From NCBI GenBank assembly GCA_949130495.1, contig OX422219.1, positions 267,949,111-268,013,110 on the forward strand: a DNA stretch of 64,000 nt, in the 5' to 3' direction. The stretch comes from Sambucus nigra (taxonomy: Eukaryota; Streptophyta; Magnoliopsida; Dipsacales; Adoxaceae). Every line of letters begins with the position of its first letter. The first letter of the stretch is position 1. Shown here piece after piece: positions 13,310 to 24,996 of the stretch. Below the pieces are notes generated by a model. It searched no databases and was not told the origin of the DNA. It worked only from the letters and a program-made list of their open reading frames with translations. The translations under genes were made by a program, and so were the position numbers.

Positions 13310-13311
<2 letters not shown>
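12803..13311 (+). other. possible LTR fragment
   Basis: It opens TATCACGACCTCGACCC, similar to the TGTCATGACCCGACC opening at 5250 and to common plant LTR starts, followed by a comparable GTGCAATGGAAATA stretch about 100 bases on. No partner LTR, primer binding site or coding sequence was found, so this is only a suggestion. Confidence 0.22.

Positions 13312-13366
<55 letters not shown>
13312..13366. repeat. (CA)n microsatellite
   Basis: About 27 uninterrupted CA dinucleotides, ending precisely at the CTAG that terminates the adjacent Helitron-like end. Confidence 0.98.
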
Positions 13367-13371
<5 letters not shown>

Positions 13372-13394
13372 TTATGCTCGTGCCTGAAGGCACG
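13367..13394 (-). mobile_element. Helitron-like 3' terminus
   Basis: On the minus strand a perfect hairpin, CGTGCCTTCAGGCACG, is followed after 8 bases by CTAG and then T. Helitron 3' ends are defined by a short hairpin a few bases before a terminal CTRR, with insertion between A and T; the plus-strand base before CTAG is A, as required. The element would extend to higher coordinates. Its 5' TC end was not located with confidence, and no Rep/helicase gene is visible, so it would be non-autonomous or interrupted. Confidence 0.5.
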
Positions 13395-13741
13395 ATGCTA
13401 ATTTTTGAACCAATCTAACATTAGGCATTTATACCAATTAGTGTGGAATTAAAACAATAGTGGGTCTAAACGGTGTTATCAAAATAAATTTGATACCAAA
13501 GTTATGGATGGAAACAAATAAATTTGATACGCTAATTTCAAAGGTGTACATCGTTGATAGGGACAAATATCATATTTAGTTCACAATAGATACAAAAAAT
13601 TTAGAATTGTATGATGTCGTGTGACATCGTGTTTATAAGTAGTGTTATCATGAATTAACGTTTTACTCATGTTTTCATATCATAATGCTAAACTGCACAT
13701 CCATAGATACATTTTGAAGTACTAAATGTTGTATGATTGAG

Positions 13742-13975
13742 TCAAAAAGTTTTTTTACAAAATCGATTCCACAAAGTCATATTCAGTTGAGACTCGACAC
13801 AGATTACAACTCTATTATCTACACTCAAATTTTTACCATGAATTTTTTTACATTTAACCATGATAGATTCCGAAAAAAATGAATTATCAATAATAGAATC
13901 TTTTTCCACCCACTGTTGTATCTCTGATGGTAGGTAAGAATACCATATCAGTAATTGCCAGCAGTCTCTGTTGCT
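13742..13975 (-). pseudogene. exon-like open frame in the Helitron-like region
   Basis: A 77-codon minus-strand frame with no start codon runs from a possible splice acceptor (minus-strand TTTATATTTCAGATAG) to a TGA stop. It contains SNRDCWQLLIW near its start, YLPSEIQQWVEKDS in the middle and NMTLWNRFCKKTF at the end. The composition is protein-like rather than low complexity. I do not recognise the family. It lies some 350 bases inside the Helitron-like terminus, the usual place for captured host exons. It could equally be a chance frame or a decayed transposon exon. Confidence 0.3.
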
Positions 13976-14109
13976 CTATCTGAAATATAAAAAATAGTAA
14001 TTATTATAAGTACCAGTAAATGATCTAGTAACAAACAAAGAAAAATTGATAATGCGAATGAATGCATAATAATGGAGATGGGAAGGGGAATGGAGATGTA
14101 AATAATAAA

Positions 14110-14239
14110 CACTCACAAACAATGCTAAAAAAATATTTTGGCTTTATTTAATTGTTTTGGCTTTATTTCACCTCTGTTTTTATTGGGCGGGGTATCCCGC
14201 TTCTACTTTATTGAATTATTTATACCCACTCACAAACAA
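14110..14239. repeat. 13-bp direct repeats flanking a 104-bp insert
   Basis: CACTCACAAACAA occurs at both ends, 117 bases apart. The enclosed segment includes a doubled TTTTGGCTTTATTT and a GCGGG/CCCGC hairpin. The arrangement looks like a small insertion with a target-site duplication, but no SINE promoter boxes or terminal tail are evident. Confidence 0.5.
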
Positions 14240-17200
14240 AGCCTTAAATAACATTCTTAATGGGGAGGGGAGGGGATAATAGATAGATTTGACACGTGGC
14301 ATATACACCTTATGAAAAAATGGAAAATACGCGACAATGCTGAGAACATGCAGTAGCTAAAATTGTGCATGTCATAACAGCTACATCGCAGGAATTCAAT
14401 ATTTTATAACTAGAATTTATAATTGTTTGTTCCGCGTTAAACAACTAATGATATGTAAAAATTTATGTATTGAATCATAGAGAAAAATATATAGATAATA
14501 TAAAACGTACGCTTGCAAACATATCGCATGAAGCTTTCATGTATATTCATGTCCTATTGTACATGAACTAATTACAAAGTTCTATACCTTTACAACAATC
14601 CTTTCTTTTTTGTGGCAAAATATTTTTACCTTTATGGGTATAGGACTTGGATAATAATGCAATAAAAAACTCCATACAGATGACAATTTAATCACCTATA
14701 TAACAATTGTTAATCCATACATATTATGATAATACTCATGCTTGTAGCTGATGACCTGGGAAAAATAATTCAAAACATTACGCAGAGTTAAATATAAAAT
14801 ACATTCATCATTTTGATTCATACAACTTCAATGAGAAATAATTATAGTAGAGAAGAAGCATAAAATAGGGGATAATAACATATGCAATTAAATACTAAGA
14901 AGAGACATACCTCTGTGATGACAAATGAGACTCGGGATAAGAAACATAAACTCCTCGTTATCTCATGGCCCATAGTGGACAGAAAAAGCATTGTTCAAAG
15001 AAAGGATGTGCCAGACCATTTGGTTGATATATTGCACCCTTCTGAATAGTATTCTTCTGGGTAATTATTTAAGAAAGAAAGTAAAGCTACAAGATATATT
15101 CTTTAGATTGCCTGAGTTCCAATATTAATTCATGCCCAACAAATTGTTTTCTTGACATTAATGCTTATGCTGATGGATTAGCAGTCTAGGAGATGGTGTG
15201 ACTTCGCCTTCACAATATCAAATAATGAAACAAATTTTGAGGTAATGGTAGCTAGAATTAGTGTGTACACATGCATGCGTGTGTACGTGTGTAGGTGTGT
15301 CTGGGGTGACAGATATAGATGCGTGTGTGTGTGACATATATGTGCGTGTGTATGTGTTAGGGAGGTGAGGGAGATTACCTGCATTAAAGAATGAGTGAGA
15401 GTTGACGGAAGTAACATCATATTAAGGTTTTAGGTTCGTTTCGAAGCAGCAACAGCATATTGAGGACTGCAGCTATTAAGTGTTTGGGTTCGTTCTGAAA
15501 CAAAGCCACTAACTAAGATCTTCTTTGTCCTTCATCACAATTACTGAAAGATGCACAATCATAATCAAGGTATGTCAACATAATTAAGAGAACGTCATTA
15601 TAAACCAAAGACCTATTATTTGTATTTTATGAAGTGTAAGTGTCAAAAAAGAGGCACTAAAACATAAGAATATCATAACATTACTGAACGAACCGTGGTA
15701 GGCAAACTCTTCTAGGTTGCTCGTTCAAGAAAACAATTCTTTATATATGAGAGAATTAGGACCCAAATACGGTCTGATTTTTAGTCTCTGGATTGGTGCA
15801 CTAACTCTAATCATCATTAGCAGCGCGAAATTAGCCCATGGAGCATTGGTGGAAAAGAGTTAAGTATTTCCGACATGGCAAAGTGAGAATCGGACACAAA
15901 ACAAATTCATATGTAACAAATTTACGGTAAACGCGTCTGTGTACGGGGGTTAGTGGGGGAATTTATGAAAGCACTTAACACACCTGCTGCATTGTTAACC
16001 TTTTGCCAACATTATCCTTCACTGCTTGGATTCTGTGGGTAGATAAAGCTAACATCAGGTCCTAGACACTATAGCCTATAAACCTAACAGCATTTGTAGC
16101 AGCTGCCAAAAGGCAAACAATAAATAAATAAGTTGTAGCAACTCTATTACCTCTCGAAATTTGTTAGCTATGCCCATTACATGCCCAAACCAAAGGACAA
16201 AAAATACATATACTAAAATTAAATCTTGATATTGTATCTCAGTGTGGAATTATTCCATACTAAACAGGCTCTAAGATATCTGTAGTTAAGAATAAATAAC
16301 GAAATCCACAAATTAAATAAAATGACAACTTAGTAGTTATCAACAAAGATGAATGAACTCAGGCACATCCAAAAAATGTGTAAAAAAAATTCAACAATGA
16401 AATATATCATAAAAATGATTTGAAAGAAAACAGTTTTAAGCTACAGTGAGCTCTGGTGCTAAAATGAAGTATAAATTTCAGGGAAGTATAAATTTCGGGG
16501 AGTATCTTATGCTAAACTTCGTTGCATAACTGTTCCATATGCCTACAATAGACACCATTAAAAATCAGGAGTGGATTTTAAACAAGCGAACAACCAAAAG
16601 TGAACCAAAACCGTAGTTTTATATGTAAGGTAGTGCTGAAACTCAAGATAATAGAGCAAAATCAGTACAAAATAAATAGAGGGTTTATTAACAATCCACA
16701 GAGAGAGAGGGAAAGAGAATAGAGAGTATACCTACAAAAAAATCATATGTTAGTATCTACAAACAATTTCATGAAAATATAATTGTTTTGATTGATAAAT
16801 TCGAAGATGGGTTATAAAAACAAATCAAAATCATCCAACTCACAAAGTTGAAATGAGTTTAATAAAAGAAAGGCCAACTGCCCAAATTTTCTACACATAT
16901 GTACCATGAAACAACAATGTATAAAGCATACAATTAAATCCAAGAAATAGTAGAAACTTTTATGGGAGGTCAAATTGAAAGGAACAATCTAATTTCTTCT
17001 CATAATACTGAAATTGCCTGTAAAAGCTATCTAGACTCTTCAACTACTGAAAGAACAAATCATGCTCACAGAGCGCTCAGAAGAAAAACTGATAGATGTG
17101 TCTCAAACCCAACAATTCTCTTAATAATTCCAACTCAAATAATTATAAACATTGTTATACAAAATCAAACACAACTCATATTACCTAAAACTACTAATAG

Positions 17201-17690
17201 ATATATGTTTTTTTTTGTTTGGTCACATCCATATTGGTCTGTTACATTACTGTTAACATGCAAATAATCAAGATGAATAGTAAACCGGCTACAAAAACTT
17301 CACCAAAACAAATCATCTACAAAAACAATCCAGACTAAACCCGAACCCAAAAAGCCCAAAACAAAGACCTAATACTAAAGGTTTAAGAGCCCAAACCAAG
17401 ATGAATAGTAATAATAGTAATACTAAGTATACCCAGAAGCTTACTGCAGTGTTTCAACCAAATTCATTCACTGTAATGACTTGAATCACCCAAAGAAAGA
17501 GATACACCTTGAAAGAAAAAAACTTTAAAGAAAAACCTTGGACCTCAAATTCTTTGTAACTTCAGCCTCCAACCTTGGACCTCACAAAATTTAGGAATAC
17601 AACCAAAGCCCAAATGAAAACAAATTACTAACTTGTCAAATATAACAAAGTACTCATTTTAAAGTTTTTCTAACATCTAAAACAACAAAA

Positions 17691-17790
17691 CCAAATCTAA
17701 GAGTCAGAAAAGCCCCCCAAAATAATAGAAAAGCCACCCAAACCAAATCTAAGAGTCAGAAATAAAAGAATGGCCCCCAAAATGAACCAT
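17691..17790. repeat. 52-bp tandem duplication
   Basis: CCAAATCTAAGAGTCAG appears twice with a 52-base period, each copy followed by a variant of AGCCCCCCAAAAT. A simple local duplication in non-coding DNA. Confidence 0.7.
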
Positions 17791-17807
17791 GATGTGATTA
17801 ATAACAA

Positions 17808-17808
<1 letters not shown>

Positions 17809-17874
<66 letters not shown>
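17809..17874. repeat. (TA)n(GA)n compound microsatellite at the LINE-1 5' edge
   Basis: About 32 bases of TA followed by 34 bases of GA. LINE-1 coding homology begins immediately after it. A similar compound array lies downstream of the LINE-1 3' end at 37131, which would fit a microsatellite target that was duplicated on insertion. Confidence 0.97.
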
Positions 17875-17876
<2 letters not shown>

Positions 17877-18428
17877 CAGTGGAAGTGAAGTCTCAAATGC
17901 CTCAATGTCTGACTTTAAAAATTTCTCATCCTTATTTTCCTACTTCAATTCAAGAATCTTTAGTGTATGCTAGGTGCACTAGAAGAGAAAGAGATTAATT
18001 ATGGGAGTATCTAAACTCAATTGTTACAGTGTAGCCTTGGCTTGTAGGGGGATTTTAATATAGTGTCCACTTCATGTGATAAGGTTAGTGGGCTTCCTTT
18101 TGATATTAATGCTGTAAAAGAATTTCTTTAATGTATGGAGGCAAATGGGCTGATTGATTTGGGATATTTGGTCACTAGATTCACATGGTGGAACAAAAAA
18201 GATACAAATGCTTCGATCTGGGAAAGAATTGATAAAGCCTTGATGAATGTCTCAGCGCATAATCTTTTTTTAAAGGTGATGATAGAACACTTGAGTAAAG
18301 TATCTTCAGATCATGCTCTATTACTTATGTCTTTATCTAATGAAAATGATCCTCACAGTCAAAGATTTGTGTTCCAAAACTTTTGGACCACTCATCCAGA
18401 TTATAAAGCCTTCATTCAAGAAAATTAG
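17875..18428 (+). pseudogene. LINE-1 ORF2, endonuclease part
   Basis: Decayed apurinic/apyrimidinic-type endonuclease domain of an L1-like plant LINE. Read across frames it shows HPYFPTSIQESL and VYARCTRRERD, a damaged GGDFNIV motif near 18045, then an open stretch with GLIDLGYL, TRFTWWN, WERIDKAL and SSDHALL, which are the conserved C-terminal endonuclease motifs. The N-terminal half of the domain and any ORF1 are absent, so the copy is 5' truncated, as is usual for target-primed insertions. Stop codons and frameshifts (for instance at the GGDFN motif and at 18130) show it is inactive. Confidence 0.88.
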
Positions 18429-21170
18429 AAGCAATTCAATCATGGTAATCCCATGTACAGCTTGACAGTTAATCTGAAGAATCTTAGAGTAATTTTATAA
18501 GCTTGGAATAAGGTGCATTATGGAAATTTATTTCAAAATACATCTAAAGCTGAAGATGAAGCTTTGAGGAGTGAAGCTATTTTTGAAGAGGACCCATCTA
18601 ATGAAAATAGGGAGGAGATGAATAAATGTACAGCCAATCTGGCACGCCATTTGAAATTAGAGGAGGAATTATGGAGACAAAAAGACAATTGCAAATGGGC
18701 TAGAGAGGGTGATGCTAACTTTAAATTTTTTTCATAAAACTATGAAAGCTAGGAGGAAGAAGAATTATATTTACAAGATCAAAAGTGAAGTTGGAGACTG
18801 GATTGAGAACCAACAGTAAATTAAAGAAGAGGGGGAAATATTCTTCAAATCATTGTTTGGAAGGGACATAATAAGACCTGATGATGAAGACCTACTCTCA
18901 GCTATTCCTCACTTAATTAAAGAGGAAGATAATGAGTTCCTAAATGCTATGCCAAACACGAAGGAAATTAAAGCTGCAATTTAGGATCTTTGTTGGGATA
19001 GTGCCCCAGGTATGGATGGATTCACAGGCAAATTTTTCACTTCCTCTTCGGATATAATTGGTTCAGATATTTTCAAAGCTATTGAAGGATTCTACAATGG
19101 TATGGCCATTCCAAAAAATTTCATAATTACTATCATAATTATTATCCCCAAAAAATAAAACCCTCAATCATTTGCAGAATTCAGACCTATTAGTCTTTGT
19201 ACATTCTTTAATAAAATTATTTCCAAAATCATTGCCACTAAACTTGCAGTTATTCTTCTTAAGATTATCTCTCCAAACCAAAGTGGCTTTGTTAAAAATA
19301 GAAACATTGTAGACAATATTTTGTTAACTCGAGAAATGTTCTCTATGTTTAATGTCAAAAATGAAGGAGGTAATGTTACAATTAAACTTGATATGCACAA
19401 GGCTTATGATAGAGTCAGTTGGCTTTTCCTGATAAAAGTTTATAGAAAATTTGGCTTCAGCGAGATGTTGATAGATATGATCTGGAGGCTTATCTCAAAT
19501 AACTTCTTTCTATCATGATTAATGGGGAACCTTGTGGTTTTTTCCAATCAAATAGAGGTTTGAGATAAGGTTGCCCTCTTTCTCCTATGCTTTTTATCAT
19601 TGGAGCAGAAGTTTTGAGTAGGAATATTGAAAAAAAAATCAATATTCTAAGCGAAAGATGTTTAAGACGCCTATCAATTGCCCTCTTATTTCTTATCTTG
19701 CTTATGCAGACGACATCATCATCTTCTCTTTTGGAAACATTCGAACAATCAAGTACATCAAAATAGTGTTGGAGAGATATGAAAGAATATCAAGGCAAGA
19801 AGTAAACAAAATAAAAATCTCTATCTACTGTGCCAAGCAAATAGGCAGTTCTAAATCCAAAATAATCTCAAGCTTGCTGCAGATTCCAATAAAAAAGCAT
19901 CCATTTGTTTATCTTGGATGTGCGATATATACAGGTAGCGTGAGATGAAATTTTTTTAAATCTTTAATCGTCAAAATAAGGTCCAAGTTGTAGGGGTGGA
20001 AAGAAAACTTATTATCTATAAGGGGAAAGATAACCCTCATCAAACATGTGTTACAGTCCATCCCAATATTTACTTTAGCATCCTTACAACCTCCTAAGAA
20101 AATTATAGCTATTATTGAAAAAATTATGGCTGATTTTCTATGGGGGTCTCAAGAGGGAGTCAAAAAGCATCATTGGATCTGTTGGAAGCATTTGTGCAGA
20201 CCAATGGAAGAAGGTGGAATAATATTGAGAGCCCTTTATTATTTAGTAGAGGATTTTGGTTTAAAATTATGGTGGATCTTAAGAAATAATAACTCCTTAT
20301 GGTCTCAATTTTTAAAGGCTAATTATTACATGACAAATCATCCAGTTGCATTGTCATCTTCTAGAGGATCTCATATTTGGAAGAGAATATTTCGCAGAGG
20401 GAGAATGCTAAAAATAATAGTATATGGTTGATTGTAAAGGGATATATAAATGCAAAGTGGGAAAACTAGTCTGGGAACATGCTACAACAGTCTAATATGC
20501 CAAATATTTAGCTATCAGAAGTGCTAGATGAGTCAGGTAATTAGGATCCTCCCAAAGTGAACACGCTACTGCCATTTAATTCGTTGTCATTATGCTCTCA
20601 TGTGGAAGTTATGGGGAAGTCTCCCAAAGACCATCTTATTTTAACTCCTAATTCACAGGGTTTATTCAGTATAACATCTGCTTAGCACATCGTGAGAAAA
20701 CACAAAAATTCAGGTTGGACCAATTCTTTCATTTGGCAGAATAAAATTCCTATTAAAATTTCCTTCTTTTTGTTAAGAATGATAAAATAATGTTTACCAG
20801 TTGATGAGGCTATTAAAAGGATAGGTATTAGAAGTCCCTCTAAATGTGGATGCTGCACAAGTCCATCTAATGAATCAGTAAAACATCTGTTTGGGAATAG
20901 TACCACAACTTATGAAGTGTGGAGCCATTTTAAGAGTGTTTGTGAAATTCAAATGCTTAATACTTCTATTAGAGGGATACTTATCTCTTGATGTTCATCA
21001 TGAAATACAAGTCAGTTTGGCAAAGAGTGAAAGTGGATTCCAGCATTTGTTTGATGGGGGATTTGGAAGGATGGAAATGCTTGGCGATTCGATAATATCA
21101 AAATGAATTCGTCAAGGATTATTCATGATATTTATTCTTTCACAAAACTTCATATGGATATTGACTTTAT
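18429..21170 (+). pseudogene. LINE-1 ORF2, reverse transcriptase and zf-RVT part
   Basis: Continues ORF2 in several frames. It holds a linker ending WAREGDANFKFF, then reverse transcriptase blocks APGMDGFTGKFF, FRPISLC, NQSGFVKNRNIVDN and KLDMHKAYDRVSW. The catalytic YADD appears in LAYADDIIIF near 19700, followed by FVYLGCAIY. The C-terminal region includes ADFLWGSQEG and HHWICWKHLC, then a zf-RVT-like segment near 20830-20900 with a CGCC pair and VKHLFG. Frameshifts and stops occur throughout. The copy is cut at 21170 by the giant-LTR element and resumes at 30853 with its RNase H. Confidence 0.92.
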
Positions 21171-21908
21171 TGTAGTACCCCGAGATTTTTGGGACGATGA
21201 TTTATTTATTTTTGGGAGAAATAAATATTATTTTATTTGGAGAATAATTAAATTGGCATTTGAGGCCAAAATTTGAAGATTTTAGAAAGTGATTCGAATG
21301 ACGATTCTGAGTGTGCCATTGTTTCTGGAAGGGTCGAGAAAGTCAAAATGACCGTACTTGGGGTCAATTTGGGTTCCAAAATATTTTTAGTTCGTTTCGC
21401 TCGAATTAAAGTTATCGAGTCATTTAAATTGTGTATTATCATTTAAAGTTGTGTATTTCGGAGATAAGGCTTATTAAGACTACGGGAGATAGAAATTTCC
21501 TTAGAGAGAAAGAGAAATAAAGAGATAAATAGAGAGAAGAAGGAAAGAAGAAGAAAAAGAGGAGAAAAGTGGGATTTTCGGCCATTACGTGATCTCGAGC
21601 AAGATTCAGACTCTACGAATTTGAGGCAAGTGATTAAACTTGCTAAATAATTGTTGTGTATCTTTTATTTCATGATTTCTGGATAAAGATTGTTAATTTA
21701 GGGATAAATTGCTAAAACTTAGAATTTGGGTAAAATCTTAGATTTGTTGAGTATAAAGTGGATTTGAGGTTAGAAATTAGTTGAGGTGTGTTATATGAGG
21801 AGTATAAGTGTTATATATATGTTTGGATTGATGAGTGAGGGTTGAAAGATGATAGAAATGATTTTTGGGGATTTTTGCCTTTGAAGAAAATAACCATTTC
21901 CGTAGCCC

Positions 21909-22115
21909 TTGAACAGGCCGAATTGATTCGTCCCCAACCCGAATCGATTCAGAATGTTCCATCTTGACAGGTCTGAGTGACTGAATCAATTTGGCCCCAA
22001 CCCGAATCAATTCAGCCTGAGACAGAAGCCCGGGACTTATGACCCGAATCGATTTGCCTTGGAGGCCGAATCGATTCGCAGGGCCAATCGATTCGGATTG
22101 GACCCGAATCAATTT
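21909..22115. repeat. cluster of AATCGATTC palindromic motifs, 5' LTR
   Basis: Within about 200 bases there are roughly eight variants of CCCGAATCGATTCGG, in several of which the self-complementary core GAATCGATTC is intact. They are spaced 15 to 40 bases apart. The corresponding cluster in the 3' LTR is at 27.9-28.1 kb. Confidence 0.85.
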
Positions 22116-22861
22116 GGAAACAGGGCAATTTCGGAGATGTTTTTATAGGGAAAATTCATCTCATTTCATTTGAGGTTATCGATTGCGAACCTCTATAGGA
22201 GTTATGAGAAGTGTGTTTTGGAGACTTTTAGGGAGTTTCCCTCATGAGAAATTGTTTGGGTCATATGGACTTAATTTGAGAAATACTGATTAGAGAATGT
22301 CGTATATACTAAGTGGGGAAGCCCACTACCATTGAGATTTCTATTTGGAGATAATTATGGAATTATATGAAAGAGTCAGAATGCGCTTAGTGAGATTAGA
22401 TTTTGGAATTTAATCACAAATGGGATAACTTTAAAAGTTAATATGATCGATTGAACTATATTGTGGATTGAGAGTTATAAAGGCTGGTTGATGTACTTAC
22501 GGATATAGAGAATATCCTTAATGTAAATTGAATTAGGAGATGATTCGTATAGATAATAAATGCTAATCGAGGTGCATTAGGATATAGAAAATATACTCAC
22601 TGTAAACGAAATTGAGAGATTATTCATATAAATAGAAGTGAGGTGTGAACTTCAGGTGAGAAATAGAATAATGTATACTAAGTATGGAAGTCTTGTGAGT
22701 TATTGATGAATAGTATATCGAGAGTAAAATATACTAAATAATGAGATTATTTCACTTACGCCTAAGAGAGTATTATGAGTATGTAAATAGTATGATATAT
22801 ATATACTTTGTGTGATGGTATACATTTATATGATGTGATGATGTATGTATATCTTGTCTGA

Positions 22862-22907
<46 letters not shown>

Positions 22908-23454
22908 TGAAGCATACCCCCTCCTTGCTATCATGGGAAGTTGCGCGATGAGGGTGAGGTTGAGCGCCCTGGCTTGAGGAGCAGGGTGTGGATATTCCCC
23001 AGGTCATAGCTCCCATTATTATTGTGTAATTGTTTTTATTAGGGGTGAGACGTGGTGCGTATGTTTCGTCTCATTTACGGGGATGAACTATGACTGCTTC
23101 CCATACGTTCTGTTATGGTTTTTGCCAAGGCGGTGTGAGATTCTGACCGTTGGTACCCAGGATGATATGTGAGTGATTTCCTGGTAGATGATAGCATTGA
23201 GAACCTGCATCCTTGAGTTATAGCTCATTGGGATGGTTGTTATTATACTTGTGCGAATAGTATATTAATTGAATTATGATTATGTGATATCATATTTGTC
23301 TCTAGAGTAAAGAAACATAAGAATATTGCTTGAATCTCATCCCAGGATATTTTATCCGGACTTAAATTGCGATGAATCAATTATGAGAAAATGAAAAGTA
23401 GTAATTACATGAGTATATAGTACTTTGGGTATCGACGGCATAATGGACCTCAAC

Positions 23455-23875
23455 GACCAACATTGCTAAGGAGTAGTGTATCGGGGGATTCCTTGTTTGA
23501 ATTTTGCTTGGGAGACGTCCCACGCACGAGACGCAGTGCAATATTGGTAGTGAGGAGAAGTTAGTCCTTAGTTCTCATATTTATATAGTAGTATATCTCG
23601 ACGATCGACAGTGCCAAGGAGTAGTGTATTGGGGGGTTCCTTGTTTGGATTTCGCTTGCTAGACGTCCCACGCACGAAACGCCGTGCACTGTTGAGAATT
23701 GGGAATAATATAATTAATTAATTGAGTAATAAAAATTTGGGTTATATGCGTCATGCATTGAGGGAATAATGAATCTTGTTAATCAATACTGCCAAGGAGT
23801 AGTGTATCGGGGGGTTCCTTGTTTGGATTTCGCTTACGAGACGTCCTATGCACGAAATGTCATGCAGTATTAAGA
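23455..23875. repeat. three copies of a structured ~90-nt module, 5' LTR
   Basis: Copies begin near 23455, 23605 and 23783. Each has the shared core AAGGAGTAGTGTATYGGGGG, then CCTTGTTTGRATTT and AGACGTCC. An internal CAAGGA/TCCTTG pairing and a TTTCG/CGAAA pairing are present or nearly so in each. The outer closing stem differs between copies yet remains complementary: CCAACATTGC with GCAATATTGG, GACAGTGC with GCACTGTT, AATACTGC with GCAGTATT. Function unknown. Confidence 0.75.
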
Positions 23876-23921
23876 ATTAGGAGAAGTTTAGTCCTTAGCC
23901 CTTAGATGTTAATAACTCACA

Positions 23922-23978
<57 letters not shown>

Positions 23979-24896
23979 ATGTCATAACTAGAATATGAGA
24001 AATTCTAGTAAAAGAGAATATTTATGTATAATTTATATGTTGGTAAGTTGGCGAATAATTAAGATGAGTAGCATTAGAAGTCGAGGGATATGATTTAGAT
24101 GGATTTTAATTTGTGTATGAATTTGAGAGTATGTTAGATTACTTTGCCTTGATATATTTGGGCACTTATTTGGAGATCATGTGCATACATTTAGTGAGCG
24201 CTTTAGTTGAGAGGTGAGTTGAACTTTATGGAGAGTGCGACTCCACTTTAATCATGTTATAATGCATTTATAATTATTATGCATTTTAATGCACTTGTTA
24301 TAAAAATGTTTTCACACCTCGGGCTCTGACACGTTTATATTTTCTCTTGCTATATATATATATATTGTATTATTTTAGGTCTTCCTCTGCAAGGATGCCA
24401 TTGATGTTATCCATCCAGTGCATTCGTGGAGCTGTGGCAGTAGCAGACTGTTGCGGCATTTTGATATAGTCGATTCTTAACTTTATGTATCTAGACTAGG
24501 ATTCGATTTATATATCGGGTTTATACCCAAGTGTTGTAGTGTATCACTTTTATATTTTATTTCTCAGACTGTTGTATTATATATATGTGACCCGACAGCA
24601 TATTCGGGTATTTCATTTTAGAGATCTTGTTATACTCTTATATCATTCTCTTTTATATTAATTGAGAATGTGTGTGTCTCTTATCATAATTAGATGTTAT
24701 GTCGTTGGTTAGTTGTTGCATGGTTTGTTTTAATAATGTTTTAAAATAAAATTTTTGATACTCTTTTTGTGGTAATGGGTAGTTAGCCTTGTTTATTTTA
24801 GAATTGTCAGTAGATGCTGAGAATGATCCACTTGAGATTCCTAATTATTTTAGTATAGGGATGGCCACCCATTATTATTTTGAGCGGGTTGTCACA

Positions 24897-24920
24897 GGTG
24901 GTATATGATAATCAGGTTCT
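24897..24920 (+). promoter_or_regulatory. degenerate primer binding site
   Basis: Just 3' of the 5' LTR stands GGTGGTATATGATAATCAGG. It resembles the initiator-methionine tRNA binding site TGGTATCAGAGC with an internal disruption. The spacing of two bases from the LTR end is normal. The match is imperfect, so the assignment rests mainly on position. Confidence 0.5.
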
Positions 24921-24996
24921 AGTGTCCTTAGGATCTGTGTGGGTTACTGCTATCTTCCATAAGCGTTCATGATGTAGAGCCCTATTATTAGGACTG

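Larger units (their letters stand above)
13976..17808. other. no intact gene; AT-rich DNA with splice-like signals
   Basis: No complete gene is visible. On the minus strand, donor-like AG/GTATGT and AG/GTAATC sites occur near 14910 and 15376, the first after about 30 open codons, so decayed exons of a captured gene are possible. A stretch at 15240-15360 is rich in TG and GTGTGT dinucleotides. The block is bounded by the Helitron-like end on the left and a compound microsatellite plus LINE-1 on the right. Confidence 0.3.
21171..24896 (+). mobile_element. 5' LTR of the gag-only element
   Basis: 3,726 bases from TGTAGTACCCC to TTGTCACA. It contains a cluster of AATCGATTC palindromes (21.9-22.1 kb), TA arrays at 22868-22905 and 23929-23976, and three copies of an approximately 90-nt structured module (23.45-23.88 kb). 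The segment CTCGGGCTCTGACACG near 24320 has a counterpart in the LTR at the left edge of the window. No coding frame is convincing. Its size is unusual for plant Gypsy LTRs and larger than its own internal region. Confidence 0.95.

Noticed and set aside
14180..14210. Second Helitron-like hairpin (GCGGG-GTAT-CCCGC)
   Set aside because: No CTRR follows within the expected distance (the sequence runs CTTCTACTTTATTG), so it does not meet the terminus criteria.
15178..15420. 80-codon minus-strand frame rich in His and Thr
   Set aside because: It derives from a GTGTGT-rich simple-sequence stretch, with no domain or homolog recognised.
16962..17267. 101-codon plus-strand frame beginning MGGQIERNNLISS
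   Set aside because: AT-rich chance frame with no recognised domain, no homolog I know and no supporting signals nearby.
23600..23700. Hammerhead-type ribozyme in the LTR module, suggested by a GAAAC segment
   Set aside because: The required CTGATGA-type core was not found in any copy, so I describe it only as a structured repeat of unknown function.
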